Counted from the first letter of the stretch, positions 12,000 through 25,229 are shown. The stretch is DNA of 64,000 nucleotides from Sympetrum striolatum (GCA_947579665.1 OX388349.1:27498459-27562458); one strand, 5' to 3'. The notes: generated from the letters alone by a model not told the origin. Translations and numbers: made by a program.

Positions 12000-13980
12000 T
12001 ATCAGACGTTAAAATGAACATTTTGAGGTATTATTTCGAGAATTAAAGGTCTAAATACTAGAATTGTGATGGAATTGAATTCTTGCAAAGAGAATTCAAC
12101 ACTTAAAAATTCGAATTTAGAAACCACTAAGATGCGTCCTATTCTTACCTTTCTATTTTCTCTCGAGCAGTGTAGTTTTCCACTGCTTAAGGTATTAAAA
12201 ATATCCCTTCGATGAATCCAATCTAATCCGTGTGTTGAAGGAGTTCAACTTTTCCAAGAGCTTTTTAGCAATTAACGTTTTGACAGGAATTGTCATCACT
12301 ATTATTAACTTTTAAATAGTGGAATCGGTAATAAACAACTTTCAGCTCTATCAGGCTATATGTAATAGGGAGTAATATTTGTGTAATAACAAATGGTGTT
12401 TCTCATGAGACATCAATGCACTTTAACCATACTGACTGAAAAATATAATAAATTGCAACGGTACCACATCTCTATTGATGTTACAGTCATTCATCACACC
12501 ACTAATACGATTTTCCTCTTCAGTAAGTGTATTACTCTACAACAGTTAATTTCAATTTAATTTATCCAGAGCTATTATTAATATTTGATTAATGAGCTAG
12601 AATGCAATCGAAATTATACCAACAATTGGAATCTTTAATGCAAATAAAAAATGATGATTCGAATGTCCGATAATCAATCATTAGATGTTCCGTACTCGCC
12701 TCCAAGTGTAAACATAATCACACACTTTCGACGAATTACAGGTGCTCCACAGATTTTACACTGTAGAGCGGACCACACTTACGAAAATACTTGTGGCAGC
12801 ATAATTTAAACTTGTATTAAGTTTCCAAGAGGCCGGTATTCACTTCTCTACTTTCTCCGTAGCGATGAATAAAATTTTCCGCTTCCAATTTGATCATCTT
12901 GATTTCCGTATGTTAAAATACTTCTCAAGGTTACTTAGATCCATATATTAGACACCATACTCAGCTATTGTTCGCTGATTTTACTAAAATTTGTGTGCAC
13001 TTTACGGACTCTTCCGAAACACTCCCAACCCCTCTCCCTCCATGAAGACCGTAGTTTAAATGTCGTTTACTACGTTGTTTTGCGGTTTAGATGCGAATAG
13101 AATAGAGAATAGAGTGAATATACGCAGACAAAGTTATTATTATTTATTATTATTATTCCTGACATTAAAGCCATTGTAAACATAAAATGACGTATTATTA
13201 TAATTAGCTGAAACTTAATAAATTGATATAAAAATATATAAACAACCTAACTAACCGATAAATTTTATATTTAACAGTATCACCATTAACATTAGTAAGG
13301 TAGAAAATGAATGATATCATACGATTGTTGAGAATCAAAGGGCATCCGAAACTGAACAATAAAAAGTTAGCGGAAAAGAAATATGTAGCCCGTAAGGGAT
13401 CAATAGAAAAAAATCGGGAAAACGAAAAGAATTATTGAGATTATTTATGGAAATATCTACGTATATGCTACCGATAAATAAGAAAAACGAATTATAACCT
13501 GTTTATTACAGGAAATTCTTGACCGCTAGCGTAAGTGTGAAAATGAGGTAAAATTATGACACAGAGAAAAATACCTCCAACGACTGTAACAAGTGGAACA
13601 CCAGGAAGTTTTTAAACATTTTAGAAATGAGCAATAAAAGATATCTATCTATTAAAGTAAAAAATATGAATATCAAGTATTGAAAGGTAGTATACATCTT
13701 CAACAAAAAATTGTGCAGATGGTATGGAAAACTATATGAATTAAATTTACTTGATTTAAATCATAATACATGATATGTGAAGGATTTATAAATGACTAAC
13801 CTGATAAAGAGTGAGGATATCCAGTGACTAAGTTTGTATCTTCAATCAATGCAAGACGAAAATTATCACTCCAAGGATAACTACCACTTCCCTCTGGCTA
13901 ACAGACGGAAACTAATATTTTCTCTCAAAATAATTCTAAGGAATTCGCACGTGTGACTGAAGTATATATGGCAAAAAGGC
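12000..13980. other. No gene recognised; (ATT)n microsatellite
   Basis: AT-rich with no convincing open frame or repeat-family match. An (ATT)n run at about 13133-13157 could be the tail of a minus-strand retroelement, but the adjoining sequence gives no family. Confidence 0.5.
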
Positions 13981-14289
13981 CCCTACTTTTTCCATTGTAA
14001 ATAGATCGTAAAAATTCAGATCGGTCAAGGGGCTAAGGGTAGTCGGCGGTGTTATCTCCAAAGCCTTATTGCTCTGTAGACGCCTATCCGACTCAAGACA
14101 GCGGCTCCATACTCGTAATGAGATTTATTGACCTGAGGAAGCTAAAATGCACATCTGTGTTCACAGATACCTTCCAAAAGCATGAGAGAAGGATAAGAAA
14201 TGCGCAGAAAGTTTTTTTCAGAGCGTGGGGTAAATCCGTTTTCGGCAGCTAAGGGTAGTAGAAGACAGAGCGGATATATCCGCCTTCGG

Positions 14290-16845
14290 CAGCTAAAGGG
14301 TTAATTTAGCAGTAGAAATAGTTACTAACGCCCACTTAAATAAGCAAAAGGGTGGGCATGAGCTTAGCCCCAACACATAGAAAAATTGCAATGGTGAAAA
14401 AGAAAAATTCACTTAAAAAAAAGATAAAGGTTATTCGAAAAAGAAAACCATGTTTTAATGTGCGAACTGAGAGATCTAAAAATAATAATAGTAAATTGCA
14501 AGAGCTTACGTAATAAACAGGTGGAAATCTTTAACATTACGATGAGAACTTGCGCGGAAATCATTCTAGAAAGATTTGGTTACGCGAGGATATTACTCAA
14601 AGTGAGATATTTCCCCCAATTATGTGATATACTGAAAATATGACTATGTAAATCTAGCGGTAGAGGTTTTATAGCAGTATGGACTCATTTAATTAGTAAG
14701 CGCGATGAATTAGTAGAAAATAGCAGGAGCGAAATCATTTGGTGCTCGATTCAAAGACAAAACGGAAGTAAGATTAATGTTTGTTCTTTGTGTAGTCCTC
14801 CCGATGAAAAAACAGGTTGTATTGTTGATTTATCCGAGGCCTTACATAAAAATTTCGAGAAAATAAAAGATCCAATCATCGCCGTAGGAAGAGATTTTTA
14901 CCTAACCAATATTCATTGGGATAATCTAAAATTCTCCAGCACTAGCAGTGGGAAAAAAATTCACGAAATACATCTTACTTTTTCGTTGCATGCTTTAGAT
15001 AAGGTAAATATGACTAAAACTCGAACGAATCGTGCGAGGCAAGGTATCAATTTAAATTTACTAGCCACTTCCCAACCACAAATAATAACTAGCCTCGCTC
15101 TAGTTGACGGTACAGTCAGACCATGATGTCATAATGGCAGGCATGAAAGTAGTAGCGGTTAGATCTCTTAAGCCGGTGAGGCAAGTGTATGTAATTCGCA
15201 AAGCAATTATTTCTGAGTTTAAGGTTTTATTTGAACGAAGGCTTGGATAATTTTTTACGCTTTTCGGGTGAAAATACAGTAAACGATAGTTTGGTAGAGT
15301 TTCTACGGATAATCAAAGTAGATTTAGTTTAATATGTTCCGTCTAAACAGTAGGTGAGACGAGGAAGAAGTTTGAATCGTTGCATAGGAGTCATTCACTC
15401 GCGATTGAGAAAACTTAAACCATGCGGTGAGATCCATGAGCTTGGTGATCAAAACTATAGAGAAGTGCAAAAGCTATTTGAGGAAGGATCACGAAAAGAA
15501 TACCAGGAATATAGATCTCGAACCCTGTTAAAATCACTAGTTGGCGATTAGAAAGAATTTTGGTCATAAGTGTGAGAGACTCGTGGTGGTCAGTTTTCTT
15601 TGTCTAGCTTTATCAGCGAAGAGGGAATTGCCTTAAATAAATCGGCAGAAATAGCTAACTTACTTAATCCGTACTTCCAGAAATGTTTCTCATAAGATGA
15701 TGGTCGAGTTAACGATTTTACTTCGCGCATTGATTCGGAGATGATTTCCATAGAGATATAAGTTGATGCTAGTGGAAATTCACTGCAACAGATTGATAGG
15801 AAATTGTAGTAGTAGTAGTATTGTTAAAAGTGCTTCGACAGCTTAGGTCATTTCGCACATTGGATCCCACCGATAGGAAATTCTATCAGAAATCAATTAA
15901 TGAGGGTACTGTCCCAATGTCGTGGAAGAAATTAAACGTCACTCCGGGGCCTAAGAATGATCAGATTATTATGGGTAATTTTCGTTAACTTCGAATTTCT
16001 GCAAAATAATGGAGCATATTATAGCAAGCTCTATTATTCAGTTTCTTACCATAAAGATAGGAATCATTCGGATCCAACACGGATTCCATAAAGATAAATC
16101 TTGTAAGACGCACCTAGAGTTTTTTGTGAATGATGTATATAAAGCGTAAGGATGTTAGATATCATCCAAAAACGTTATTTCCACGCAGCAACAAATTTCG
16201 CGACAACCCTTAGTGTTAGTGTGCCACACAAAATATCTAAGTGTCACGTTTAGCTGTAGTTTATCTTTGAAAGAACATATTGGAGATGCGATAGGAAAAG
16301 TGAATAGAATGCAAAGATTAACTAGTAGATCGTTGAGGGGATGCTCATCGTGTTTCAAAGAAAAAAAACTCATATTCCTCTTATTCAACCTAGCCAAACG
16401 AGAAAATACTGTTTCGCGATTACACTGATTATAACTTTTGTATTACAGTTCGTGTACGGCATTTGCTTGATTGGTTGTACACGATACGATTTGTACAGAA
16501 TTGCCATGATAAAACGGTGAGTGTTACTCAGATGTTGTAGTACGCGGGATGGTAATCATTAAGAGATAGAAGACTAATTCAAAGGATAAATTTACTAAGT
16601 AAGTTCAGAAAAATTAGGTTCTCAAATGATGCAATCGGTATAATGCGACTTCCCTGTTGATGTGGGCCGCTCTGATACTGCGAGGAAGATTAGAGAAATA
16701 AATGCTAGAAGGAATCGTATCAAGAATTCATTTTTTCCGCGCATGATACGCAGAAGAAATTGATTAGGAAAATAGAGTTAAGATGCCTGTTTCTCCTGCC
16801 ACACGCCGAAAGGCGGATTGAAGGGGTCTTACATAGACATATTTT
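14290..16845 (+). mobile_element. CR1/L2-like LINE, longest copy, internally deleted and disabled
   Basis: This is the most complete copy of the dominant LINE. From about 14458 the frame gives the start of an APE-type endonuclease (KIIIVNCKSLRNKQVEI). At 14788-15126 an open stretch carries the VGRDFYLTNIHWDNL block, where the family usually has GGDFNxPxIDW; the catalytic Asn is Tyr here. Downstream lie an SSRKEYQEYRS-like linker, an NFRPIS-like reverse-transcriptase block near 15975, an SLSLKEHIGDAIGKVNRM block (about 16250-16310) and the terminal REINAR-like and 3' CTGCCACACGCCGAAAGG segments (about 16797). The central palm with the YADD box is missing. Many stops and frameshifts remain, and a SINE interrupts it at 15.8 kb. 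Confidence 0.88.
15795..15882 (-). mobile_element. 5'-truncated tRNA-SINE inserted in the LINE, with 11-bp TSD
   Basis: The insert (15806-15871) is flanked by perfect direct repeats GATAGGAAATT at 15795-15805 and 15872-15882. Its body matches the 3' part of the fuller SINE at 33.8 kb: on the plus strand TGCTTCGACAGCTTAGGTCA and then TTTCGCACATTGG. On the minus strand it ends in a (TAC)n tail, seen here as (GTA)n. The tRNA-related head is absent apart from its last bases (TCCCACC), so this is a 5'-truncated insertion. Confidence 0.88.
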
Positions 16846-16849
16846 TATG

Positions 16850-18050
16850 GTGTTTCTGTGCTGTCGACATTTTATCTTAATAATCAGAATATATCGTATT
16901 TATAAAACAACATATAATTTAAGAGGAAAAATTCATCCGTCTCCGCTACGATTGGTCTTCGGTTTCCATCAAAGTAACTGGGTTGTCCAAATTGTAGTGC
17001 TACCTCCAAAATACTTACGTTTCAATATCATCTCCTAAATCACTACTACTAATTTATTTCTTCTCACATTCAATAACTGTTAAAGGAATTTTTAATTAAC
17101 CTTCCTTTGATTTCAAAAAAAAACACTCAAAGGCACCCGAAATTAATATTTACAATGATAAAAACCTTACACCTTGAGAAATAATGATAATGTAAGAGAA
17201 ATTGGCCCTATCAAAACTGGAAATCCAAATATCATTGAGGATAATTATTCACCATTATTATTCAATTATTCATTTTACAAACTAAAATCTCAAAAAGGTT
17301 TTAATTTTGCCACATAACCGTGAATATATCCTAGTTTTCTACGCATTTTAGGTTTTTTAAGAATTTAACATATCTTCTGTCATGTAGCGTGCATGAATAT
17401 ACCGGCCCTGAAATGTAGAAATGTTTTCACTCTTTCTACTGTCTATAACTCTCTCCCTCATACACAAATCCTGGCTGCGCCCCTGCGACAAAGCAATCAT
17501 TAATTATCATCTGTATATTCATGTCCACATTCGATAGAATCCGTAGATTCTTACTCATAGATGATTATGAAAAAACGTCAGCTCCGCCATAGACTTCCAT
17601 CCCCGTAATGTTACTCAATTTTCATGTTTTTAATAGAAGGAGACTATTTAACATAATTTAGAGCAAGTGGAAAATATTTATATGTATTGGTATTTCTCTC
17701 AGACTCGGTAACAGTGTGCACTTATACACTATGATTAATAATCGAGAACTACAATGGAATTAATAAAAATATAGGATGATTAATAATATATCCATTCTCC
17801 TTCATTCTCCTCCATATGATTCAGCCTCCGAGACACAGAGTTAACCACTTCTTTATTGGAATTCGCTCCAGGTGAGACCGACGGAAGTTCATCGAAAGCT
17901 TTATCGGTTCAGAACCTAAAGACGAAGTAAATGAAATTTTAGTGCAACTAAAGACCTAATCGCGATCTCCGAGAAGCATCGACAAAACGTTACAGGGAAG
18001 TAATCACAAAACATTACTTTTGGTCGCTTTTTTCCCTGGACAATTAGAGA
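16850..18050. other. No gene recognised
   Basis: AT-rich. The 16.91-17.04 kb end of a plus-strand open frame is a composition artefact following the LINE tail. I found no other structure. Confidence 0.45.
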
Positions 18051-18084
18051 GGCTGATAGAGTAGATTAGTTGATGATGGTGTTA

Positions 18085-18140
18085 TTACAACCCCTGCCAT
18101 ACCCATCTGGCAGCTCGCGGGGTATATATCTCAATCTAAA
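18085..18140 (+). mobile_element. Possible LINE 3'-terminal fragment
   Basis: CCCCTGCCATACCCATCTGG followed by CAGCTCGCGGGG has the layout of the LINE 3' block seen at 1.15, 9.96 and 16.80 kb, but the match is short. The GC-richer sequence after it (to about 18650) shows no recognisable gene. Confidence 0.3.
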
Positions 18141-19219
18141 TCTATATAATTGGTTTGGAACTACCGCCGAGAAAATTGGAAACTGTGAACCAGCAAATTG
18201 TCCTGGTTGTAGACGAACAATGAATAATAATATGCATAAGAATGTCAATAGTTCTCAAGGCTTTTTTTAAGCGTAAAAATGAAAAAGATTCGCTTGCGCG
18301 GTCTGCTGGTTGTCCGTCTATCGACGTGAAGACCTAAATGAAGAAATAGTCGCCAATAAGTCTGAGTAAGTAAGCCTGAGCTCCTTGCCTTACGACCGGT
18401 TTGTTGTTGCGAGTGACGCATAGGCTTTCGAAAATCCTCTGCACTGAAAGCCGAAGGTTCATCGTGCTTCGGGAAATCAGGAGGCCCTGTCAAATACCTC
18501 TAATTGTGGAAAATGAGTAAAAGAATTGTCTTTCAGCGAACGACCTCGAATCCTTGGTAGAAGAGGAATTTTCACTGACACACGAAACATTTTCTTGGCC
18601 GACAATTGGTGATGAATCGGTTCCGCATCTTTCATGTCCAATGGTTATTTTTCCATAATGAATTGCATCTCTCTGGCAAATATGTATATTCATTACAGGG
18701 GCGTATAAATATATGTGGAAATCATATCTTACATTCGTTCATTTCCCGAACAAGAGAAGTTTAAGATAAAAAACTCATTTAACTTAAGCGGAATTCGAGC
18801 TCGTGCCCTTCATATGCCAATAACATGTGTCAGACAGCTGCAAAATCACCTCTTAATTAGCAACTAGTTATATTTATGACACTTCCCAACAAACTGAGAA
18901 GTCCATTTTAGCAGCTTATTAATAATTTTATTATGGCAGCATAATCCTGGTTAATTAACTTTATAAAGTCAGACGTTCATAAAATACGAATCAGTACTAA
19001 AAACTTGGGTTGTTTATTAGGAAGTCTTTGTTTACTAAAATACGCTAATATAATAATATTATTTGGGAATATTTTTACAAGTGCAATAACATCTAATTTC
19101 CTTAGAACCATGGTGAGGAAGGAGCTTTGAATTAGCCAGAGGATTGTTTCTACTGGGCGACTGTAAAATGAGGGTCCTGAGTCTAGCTGATATAGGCTTG
19201 AAAAGGAAAAATATACCTT

Positions 19220-19405
19220 GCACCTGCAATACTTGCTTTGAAAGTGCTCGACATATGGTTAAAGCTTTTCCGCGCGAGGTAATGCATTTCAACGTTTGTT
19301 TTGTATTGGAGCCTGCAATACTTTGAAGGGATAAACTTGTGGTTAAAGACTCTCCTCGCGAATTATCAAAGCCTTAATGCATTTCTACGTGAATTTCTCC
19401 GCGCG
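19220..19405. repeat. Imperfect tandem duplication, ~100 bp
   Basis: The order CCTGCAATACTT, GGTTAAAG, CGCGAG/CGCGAA, AATGCATTTC occurs twice in succession (about 19220-19293 and 19312-19385), with insertions and substitutions. The short plus-strand open frames overlying it show no known domain. Confidence 0.45.
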
Positions 19406-20183
19406 AAGGCAACACAATCGACTAATGACCAAGGTCACCGAACTCCCTGTTACAAAATGTAAGACAAGTCCGATATATGCGCATAAATTGTTCGGTTTTT
19501 ATGAAATCATGTTTGTTTTAACTTTGGAATTGGTATTTTTCCTTTTAACTCCGGACGGACAATGATTTCATGTATTCTAGGTGACAAATGGTGTATATAA
19601 ATTTATATTACGAATTTCCTTCGTCTGCATGATTAAGTTGGGGAAAAATTATGCTCCGTAGACAAAATACAAATTTTACATTGTGTCATAGTTAGCAACT
19701 CAGTAATCGCTCTAACGACTTCTCGAATTCTAATTGCTGAATTGAAAACATAAGACTTGTAATCAAAAATCCTCCTCGGAATGTTTATCACAAATAATGA
19801 ATATCCTATGTTTGAACTGGACGTTTGAAGAATTACATTTACATTAATATCCAGCAGGCAGCCGTAAGACGTATGTTGGAGTGAGAAACCAAACTAACAA
19901 AATAACGCCTTATTAGCGCACAAATTATCCAGGAAAAGAGACCATTATAGGCCATCTGTTCTCGCTATAATCTCGCAGAACATCATTTTCCTCTAGACTC
20001 CAAGATTCTCGTTCTCTAAAGGTGAGAATCACCACATCGCGTATTCCTACTCCAATCCAACTTATTCCTTATTGCTACGCATTATTAAAACTGAATAGTA
20101 TTCTTCACATTATTAATAATTAAGTTTCAATTATTGTCTATGTATTTATTGCATTTAAGATTGAAATTGGAATAAATATATAT

Positions 20184-20454
20184 TCAACTTATCGTTCTAT
20201 AAATACGATAACTATCTGTGAAAGAGAAACGCCGAAATAAACACGACGAACTCGGGGAGAGATCGCGCGAAGGCTCTAAGAAGAGTTCGAAAGAGAGGAA
20301 ATTTGTGTAAGTTCTAGGCTCCGACTCAAATATTACCGCTTTTCGAGGCTTTCCTCGGTGTTGCCAGTCAGTCACAGAAAGCAGAATTCCAAATAGTTTC
20401 TGTGAAAGCCACTGGTGCGCGCGCAAAGTGTTGCGATAATTTTTTCCGCCACTG
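20184..20454 (-). mobile_element. Tc1-like terminus joined to unidentified GC-rich sequence
   Basis: On the minus strand, TA (20456-20455) is followed by CAGTGGCGGAAAAAATTATC and then GCAACACTTTGCGCGC. This terminus strongly resembles the one at 11657. The open frame of about 100 codons that runs through it (20492 to 20184) begins inside a LINE (LVRPHLEYAC) and then simply reads the transposon terminus, so it is not a protein gene. The opposite terminus is not seen. Confidence 0.5.
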
Positions 20455-20525
20455 TACATACATGCATACTCAAGGTGAGGCCTAACTAACACTAAGTAAC
20501 TAAGTTTGCGAACTACTTTTTATTC
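20455..20525 (-). mobile_element. CR1/L2-like LINE fragment
   Basis: The minus strand reads KLVRKL...LVRPHLEYACM, the block just upstream of the WDP motif in this LINE family. It stops at the Tc1-like terminus. Only about 70 bp remain. Confidence 0.7.
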
Positions 20526-21842
20526 GCTCCGACCATACTCTTAAGCAAGCAGGAAAGGATGAAATGTTTAATAAAGTATATTTTTTGGTTACATAAATTC
20601 TCTTAATATCATTAATAAAATTATTTTGAGACGTAAAAAGCTATTAGCGTGATATGGAATATTAATGTCGTAGGTAAAAAGCATTATTGCCAAACAGTAT
20701 GGTAAAAACTAACCTCATCCAGAAACGTAAAGAATATGAAGAATTATAGTTAGATGTTTGTACGCATGGAAGTTCTAAATCATTTGAACCATTTCTCCAT
20801 AACTTCAAATCATTCACAAAATGGCCATCGCGTAAATGAAAACAATTGACCCAAATCTTGAATAAACTGCCCCCATCTGTTCTGGACTCTCTTTCTTCAG
20901 CGTGATGCATCTCTCTCCATTAATTAATTTAAGAGGATAGGTGTGCAGGTATGGCTGGAGAATTGAACAAAAGTGCAGGCAATACGGCACCTGATGAAGA
21001 ATAATGTCCCGCCCTAGTCCTCGTTCGAAAGTTCGCGCAGAAGTTTGGAATTACGTAGAGCATCAGCTGTCCGAGGTGAAATAAATTTTCTCGGTTCGTA
21101 TTTTTCTATCAATTACTCGAGATTGTAGGTTACCTCATTTCGGATAAAATACAGATGTTTCAGTGCGGGTAGTCCGCTATCCTGCCATGTCAGCATCGTT
21201 TCTAAGCACTCATTCAGCTTTTATTCACTCGGAAAATTCTTCAATACTTTTGGTCGTTGTACTCGGCTACTCACTTTTTATTGTTTAAGGATTCTTCGTG
21301 AAATAATTATATTACTGTCAGTGACAAAAATGTTAACAAGCCATCAATGCTTTTTTACGATAATTATTAAAATTTCCATCTCTATAAAGGTTTTTAAAAA
21401 AATCGCCACCCTCAAAATTTGCAATCCCAATCCGAAGCCTAAGACTTTTAAAAGATATTCTCAGTATTCAGTTTTTATTTAATCTATATTCTCAATCAAA
21501 TTTCCGTAAATAATGAGATGCGAGTGCTAACCTATTCGAAGGAGAACCTCGCGAAACTATGCAAATACCTATCTCAACATACAATAGCTACTCTTATCTG
21601 ATTACCGTAGCGAATTTTCCCCTTTCTTTTCTATCTCAGAATACAAATTTTTACTCGAATTATTTCATAAGTAATCCATGTATAATAATAACAAAATGCA
21701 GTAGTTACATACTCCCTGAGATATGGCTAGGGATACATTTAACTCTTCAGTTTGACTCTTGTGTGGTCCATATAGAATGGGGTTACAACATTCTACAACA
21801 TACAAATGATGATAAAGTAAGTTTGGGAATTTTGGATTAAAA

Positions 21843-22065
21843 TAAAGTTAAGAAAATCCAAAGTATGAGATTCACTAAGAGAAAGAAAGCAAAGGTAACG
21901 ATTAGGGTGGGTGAGGGAAAACTAAAACAGGTGGATATATTCTCTAACTTGGGTATTGTCCTTCATTGAATCGAAGATGCATAGCGATTCGAAAAAAAAT
22001 AGATTTTGCCCGTGAATTCATCGTGAAGCGAAGTGAACTTAAGGAATTGATAAGGAGAACCGCCT
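21843..22065 (+). mobile_element. RTE-clade LINE fragment, left part
   Basis: The plus frame reads KKIQSMRFTKRKKAKVTIRV and continues as GEGKLKQVDIFSNLGIVL, which is the post-palm region of RTE/Bov-B-type reverse transcriptases (usually KTKVM...KVEKFxYLGSxI). The rest continues beyond an inserted LINE at 22455. It is frameshifted and carries stops. Confidence 0.75.
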
Positions 22066-22084
22066 GTGTCCATCTAAAGACCGT

Positions 22085-22450
22085 CTTTATTATTGTCTAT
22101 CTATTTTCCTAATCAAATGCTTTCGCGTATCGTACGTAGAAATATGAATTCTTGAAACGATTCGTTCTAGCCTCTATCTCCCTGATCTTTCTTGTTGTAT
22201 CAGAACGGCCTGCGAAAAGGGGGCTGCGTCCTATATCATCTAAGTAACACTCACTGTTTTATCGTTGCAATTCTTTACAAAGAGCAGCGCTTTTCGTTGA
22301 ACCTTTTCTAAATCCCTAATACGAAACTTGTTGGCAGGTTCCCATACATTATATGCATACTAAAAGTGAGGCCTAACTAACGCTAAGTAACACAACTTTC
22401 GAACTTTTTTTTCACTACAGACTTATTCTCTTATCGACAACGACAGTCTA
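22085..22450 (-). mobile_element. CR1/L2-like LINE 3' fragment nested in the RTE element
   Basis: Minus-strand blocks include the LRPHF/LEYA region (22385-22345 area), a KKLQRKALFFVKNC-like stretch, the QNGLIQQERSGR-like stretch and the ENRFKNSYF-like end. It splits the RTE LINE into two parts. The copy is too degraded to encode anything. Confidence 0.75.
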
Positions 22451-22454
22451 AACC

Positions 22455-22855
22455 CATAGAATCAAATTTAGTGCGAGAATGTTCAGGGAAAGATGGACTG
22501 TAAGAAAAGAAGTCATCAAAAGTTTGGAGACTTTTGAAATGTGGGTCTGGCTTGGAATGGAAAAAACTAATTTTGGTTGATTAGAGATAGAAACGCGAAT
22601 GTATTAAATATGGTCGGGTAAAAGAGAGATTTATCTAAGAAATTCGGAGGAAGTGGATGGTAAAAATATTGTGTGGAGAGGGATTGCTAAAGGAGGTAAA
22701 TATATAAAGGCTGCAAGGGAGTGAAGAGGAAAACTGAAACGAAAGATGTCACCTAATGGTTGGGGTATGTAAAGGAGAAACCGAAGAAATTACAAAGAAC
22801 AGGAAATGATATGGTTACCTATCAAATTATGTAAAAATGTATAAATGTGTGTGAC
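22455..22855 (+). mobile_element. RTE-clade LINE fragment, right part
   Basis: The plus frame gives SLETFEMWVWLGMEKTNFG, then SEEVDGKN, WRGIAKGG and KRKMSPN, matching the C-terminal tail of RTE elements (xLEAFEMWxxRRMxKIxW ... GHVLR ... IEGKxxGKRGRGRP). It continues the left part at 21843-22065. The following AT-rich stretch (to about 23.2 kb) shows nothing. Confidence 0.8.
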
Positions 22856-23269
22856 CTAAGTTTTTTATTTCAATTCAATTATCATATCATACTATTTTAA
22901 AATATCTACTACTGTCCCGTATTTCAGATTGGAATGTTCAACTATTTGTTTGCGATGGTTCGCATATATTAGTTGTAACTCATTAATGCGTAGAATAGGG
23001 AATAAAAACTCATACCCGTAAAAAGTAACACTGGTTAGGAAAAAAGAGAAAAAATAATACTAAAACACGTAAGAAACTCAACGCAATGAATATCCTACAT
23101 TTTGTGATAAGAGCAGTCAATTCCTTCAACGTTTAAGACATTTAACAGCCTATAACCAGATTTTGATAATCTAAAAAAGCGAGCATTTTCTAATTAAGTT
23201 TACTTCTTGCAGAATTAAAACCACTAATTAAGATTGCCAAGAACTGGCTTTTGTGAAGTTGTCGATCTT

Positions 23270-23770
23270 CGCCGCTTCTCGTAGAATGGCACCGTTCAAT
23301 CTTCCTCAGTAATTCCTCGGAAAATCCACACATCCAAGTCTCATTTCCCTTCTTAAGCTACTTGAGGCATTAATCCATCCGTCTTGAGAAACAATTCCCT
23401 CCGAGATTTCCACTCGTGGAAAAATAAACTTCCTCTTCGGAATCATTTCCCGCAATTCGCCTAAGGATGCAATTCCTCTCGAATTCTCGACAAACGGATT
23501 GCTCGCTTCTCTACGAAACGCCTTCCGCAAATGGAGTAAGTGTTACGCCTTCTTAAGCTCCCACTTGTGCATTGCGTTTGGTATTACCAGGACATAAGGA
23601 TAGGCATTTAAATGCTCTCTCGGCATCCTCCTCTTGATATGCAAATACACTGAGACGCAGTACCCTAGCTCTCGGGAGGAAGCTGCAAGGAATCCTTTTT
23701 GTCAGATTAAAAATAGCTTCCGGCGAGAGCGTTGGCAACGTTTATCTCGGGAAGTTCGTTTTACAATTCC
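23270..23770. other. GC-richer island, no gene assigned
   Basis: G+C and CpG are raised compared with the flanks. Two minus-strand open frames (23530-23306 and 23738-23553) show no recognisable domain, start context or splice structure. It may be regulatory or an old exon-bearing fragment; the sequence does not decide. Confidence 0.3.
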
Positions 23771-25229
23771 ACGTAAAGTGATGCGCAGTGCAAAATCTCA
23801 TTCTTAGCTAAATAAGTTATCCTCTTACTGCACAATGAGGTTGATTATTTTTCTTTCTGGCCTAATGACATACAGGGATTCCCGTCAAAGTGAGAACCTC
23901 AATAAATGCTATATTGAGAAATATTATATTCATATATTATAGATTTAATTACGCTTTAAACTTCTGCTTATTATTGTTACTTTACAAACTGGCTTTTGGT
24001 TTGTGGCCGGTAGTGCAAACACCGGCCTTTGAACTATCTCTTACTTCGTTACTATCGCGTAAAGTTCGTGGAAAGGGTGAATTTATAAAATTACTTGTTT
24101 TAATATCTTTTCCTTTTAATAATCGCTCATAGTCGGATAGGCCTGTACCTGGAGGATCACTCGATGCCGATTACATATTCCCCATAGTTATAATAATAAT
24201 AAATGTACTTTCCAGGATGTGCGTATGATGTCTCTATGACATGTCAAATCTTTCCACAACAAATTAGAACATAAAAATGGAAAAGTTGAAATTGACTGGA
24301 TTCAGTAAATTGAAAAATGATTATCTCTAATTGTAATTTGCCATTTTTATTCCTGGAAAAATATAACACGGGAGGTTATTGGAGGGGTTTCCCTCCCGTC
24401 TTTGGGTGAATGCCGGACAGATTTTATTTTTATATCCCCCTCAACTGGTAGTCATACCAACTTGCAGCGTATAGTTTAAATAAAAAATAAATAAACAATT
24501 AAACTTATTTTGATATATATTCTCATTAATTTATAAAACTGTAGCTTTTTCAATTTCCAACAATATAATTTTTGAAGGGAATTATTTAGCTTGTATCTGG
24601 AGCCTCTGGCCTCTGATTTTCTAAACAAACGTTTACACAATTGTATTATAGGATGCTCTAGGGGTCCAATAATTTAAACAGTAATTCCGCAGAAAGGGCA
24701 AGGAGTAGACACGAAACTGTTTTTAGAGGGAAAAATATGAACGTGATCCTTTCCCCAGGCAATGAAAGGATAAATAAAAGATAAACACGACCAATTTCAT
24801 TTCCAACTTCATGTACTAACCCTTTCATTTCGAATTTTCAAATAAAATGACTATTTTCTAAGATTCTCTCTCCAGTTTCAATGGATCTTTGGCAACATTA
24901 AATTATATAAATAATAAGAACTGCTTATGCTACTCCCAGCTTTTCACTATGCCATATTTTCAGTTTTAATTATGAATAAGAATACAACATTTTAGATATA
25001 TTTCTAATGAAATGTTATGATGTTATCATCCTCTATCTTTATTAAATCTGTAGTCCTATAAGGCTTCGCCCTATCTTCTCCTCGTCTCTCATGATGAGAA
25101 GCCCTCTAGTTTCTTTTGAAAAAATTTTGATTTTTACTTATTTCTCATTGGTGATGACATCAAAGTGGCTTTACGAGCAATCCTTAGCAACTTGTAGGCT
25201 AGCATTTTCCGATTCCAACCCACGGTCCT

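Noticed and set aside
20184..20492. 102-codon minus-strand frame with a convincing-looking sequence
   Set aside because: It starts in a LINE fragment and then reads through a Tc1-like terminus, so it is a chance fusion of two repeats.
21559..21840. 93-codon plus-strand frame before the RTE fragment
   Set aside because: AT-rich, no match to the RTE reverse-transcriptase region that should lie there, and no other domain.
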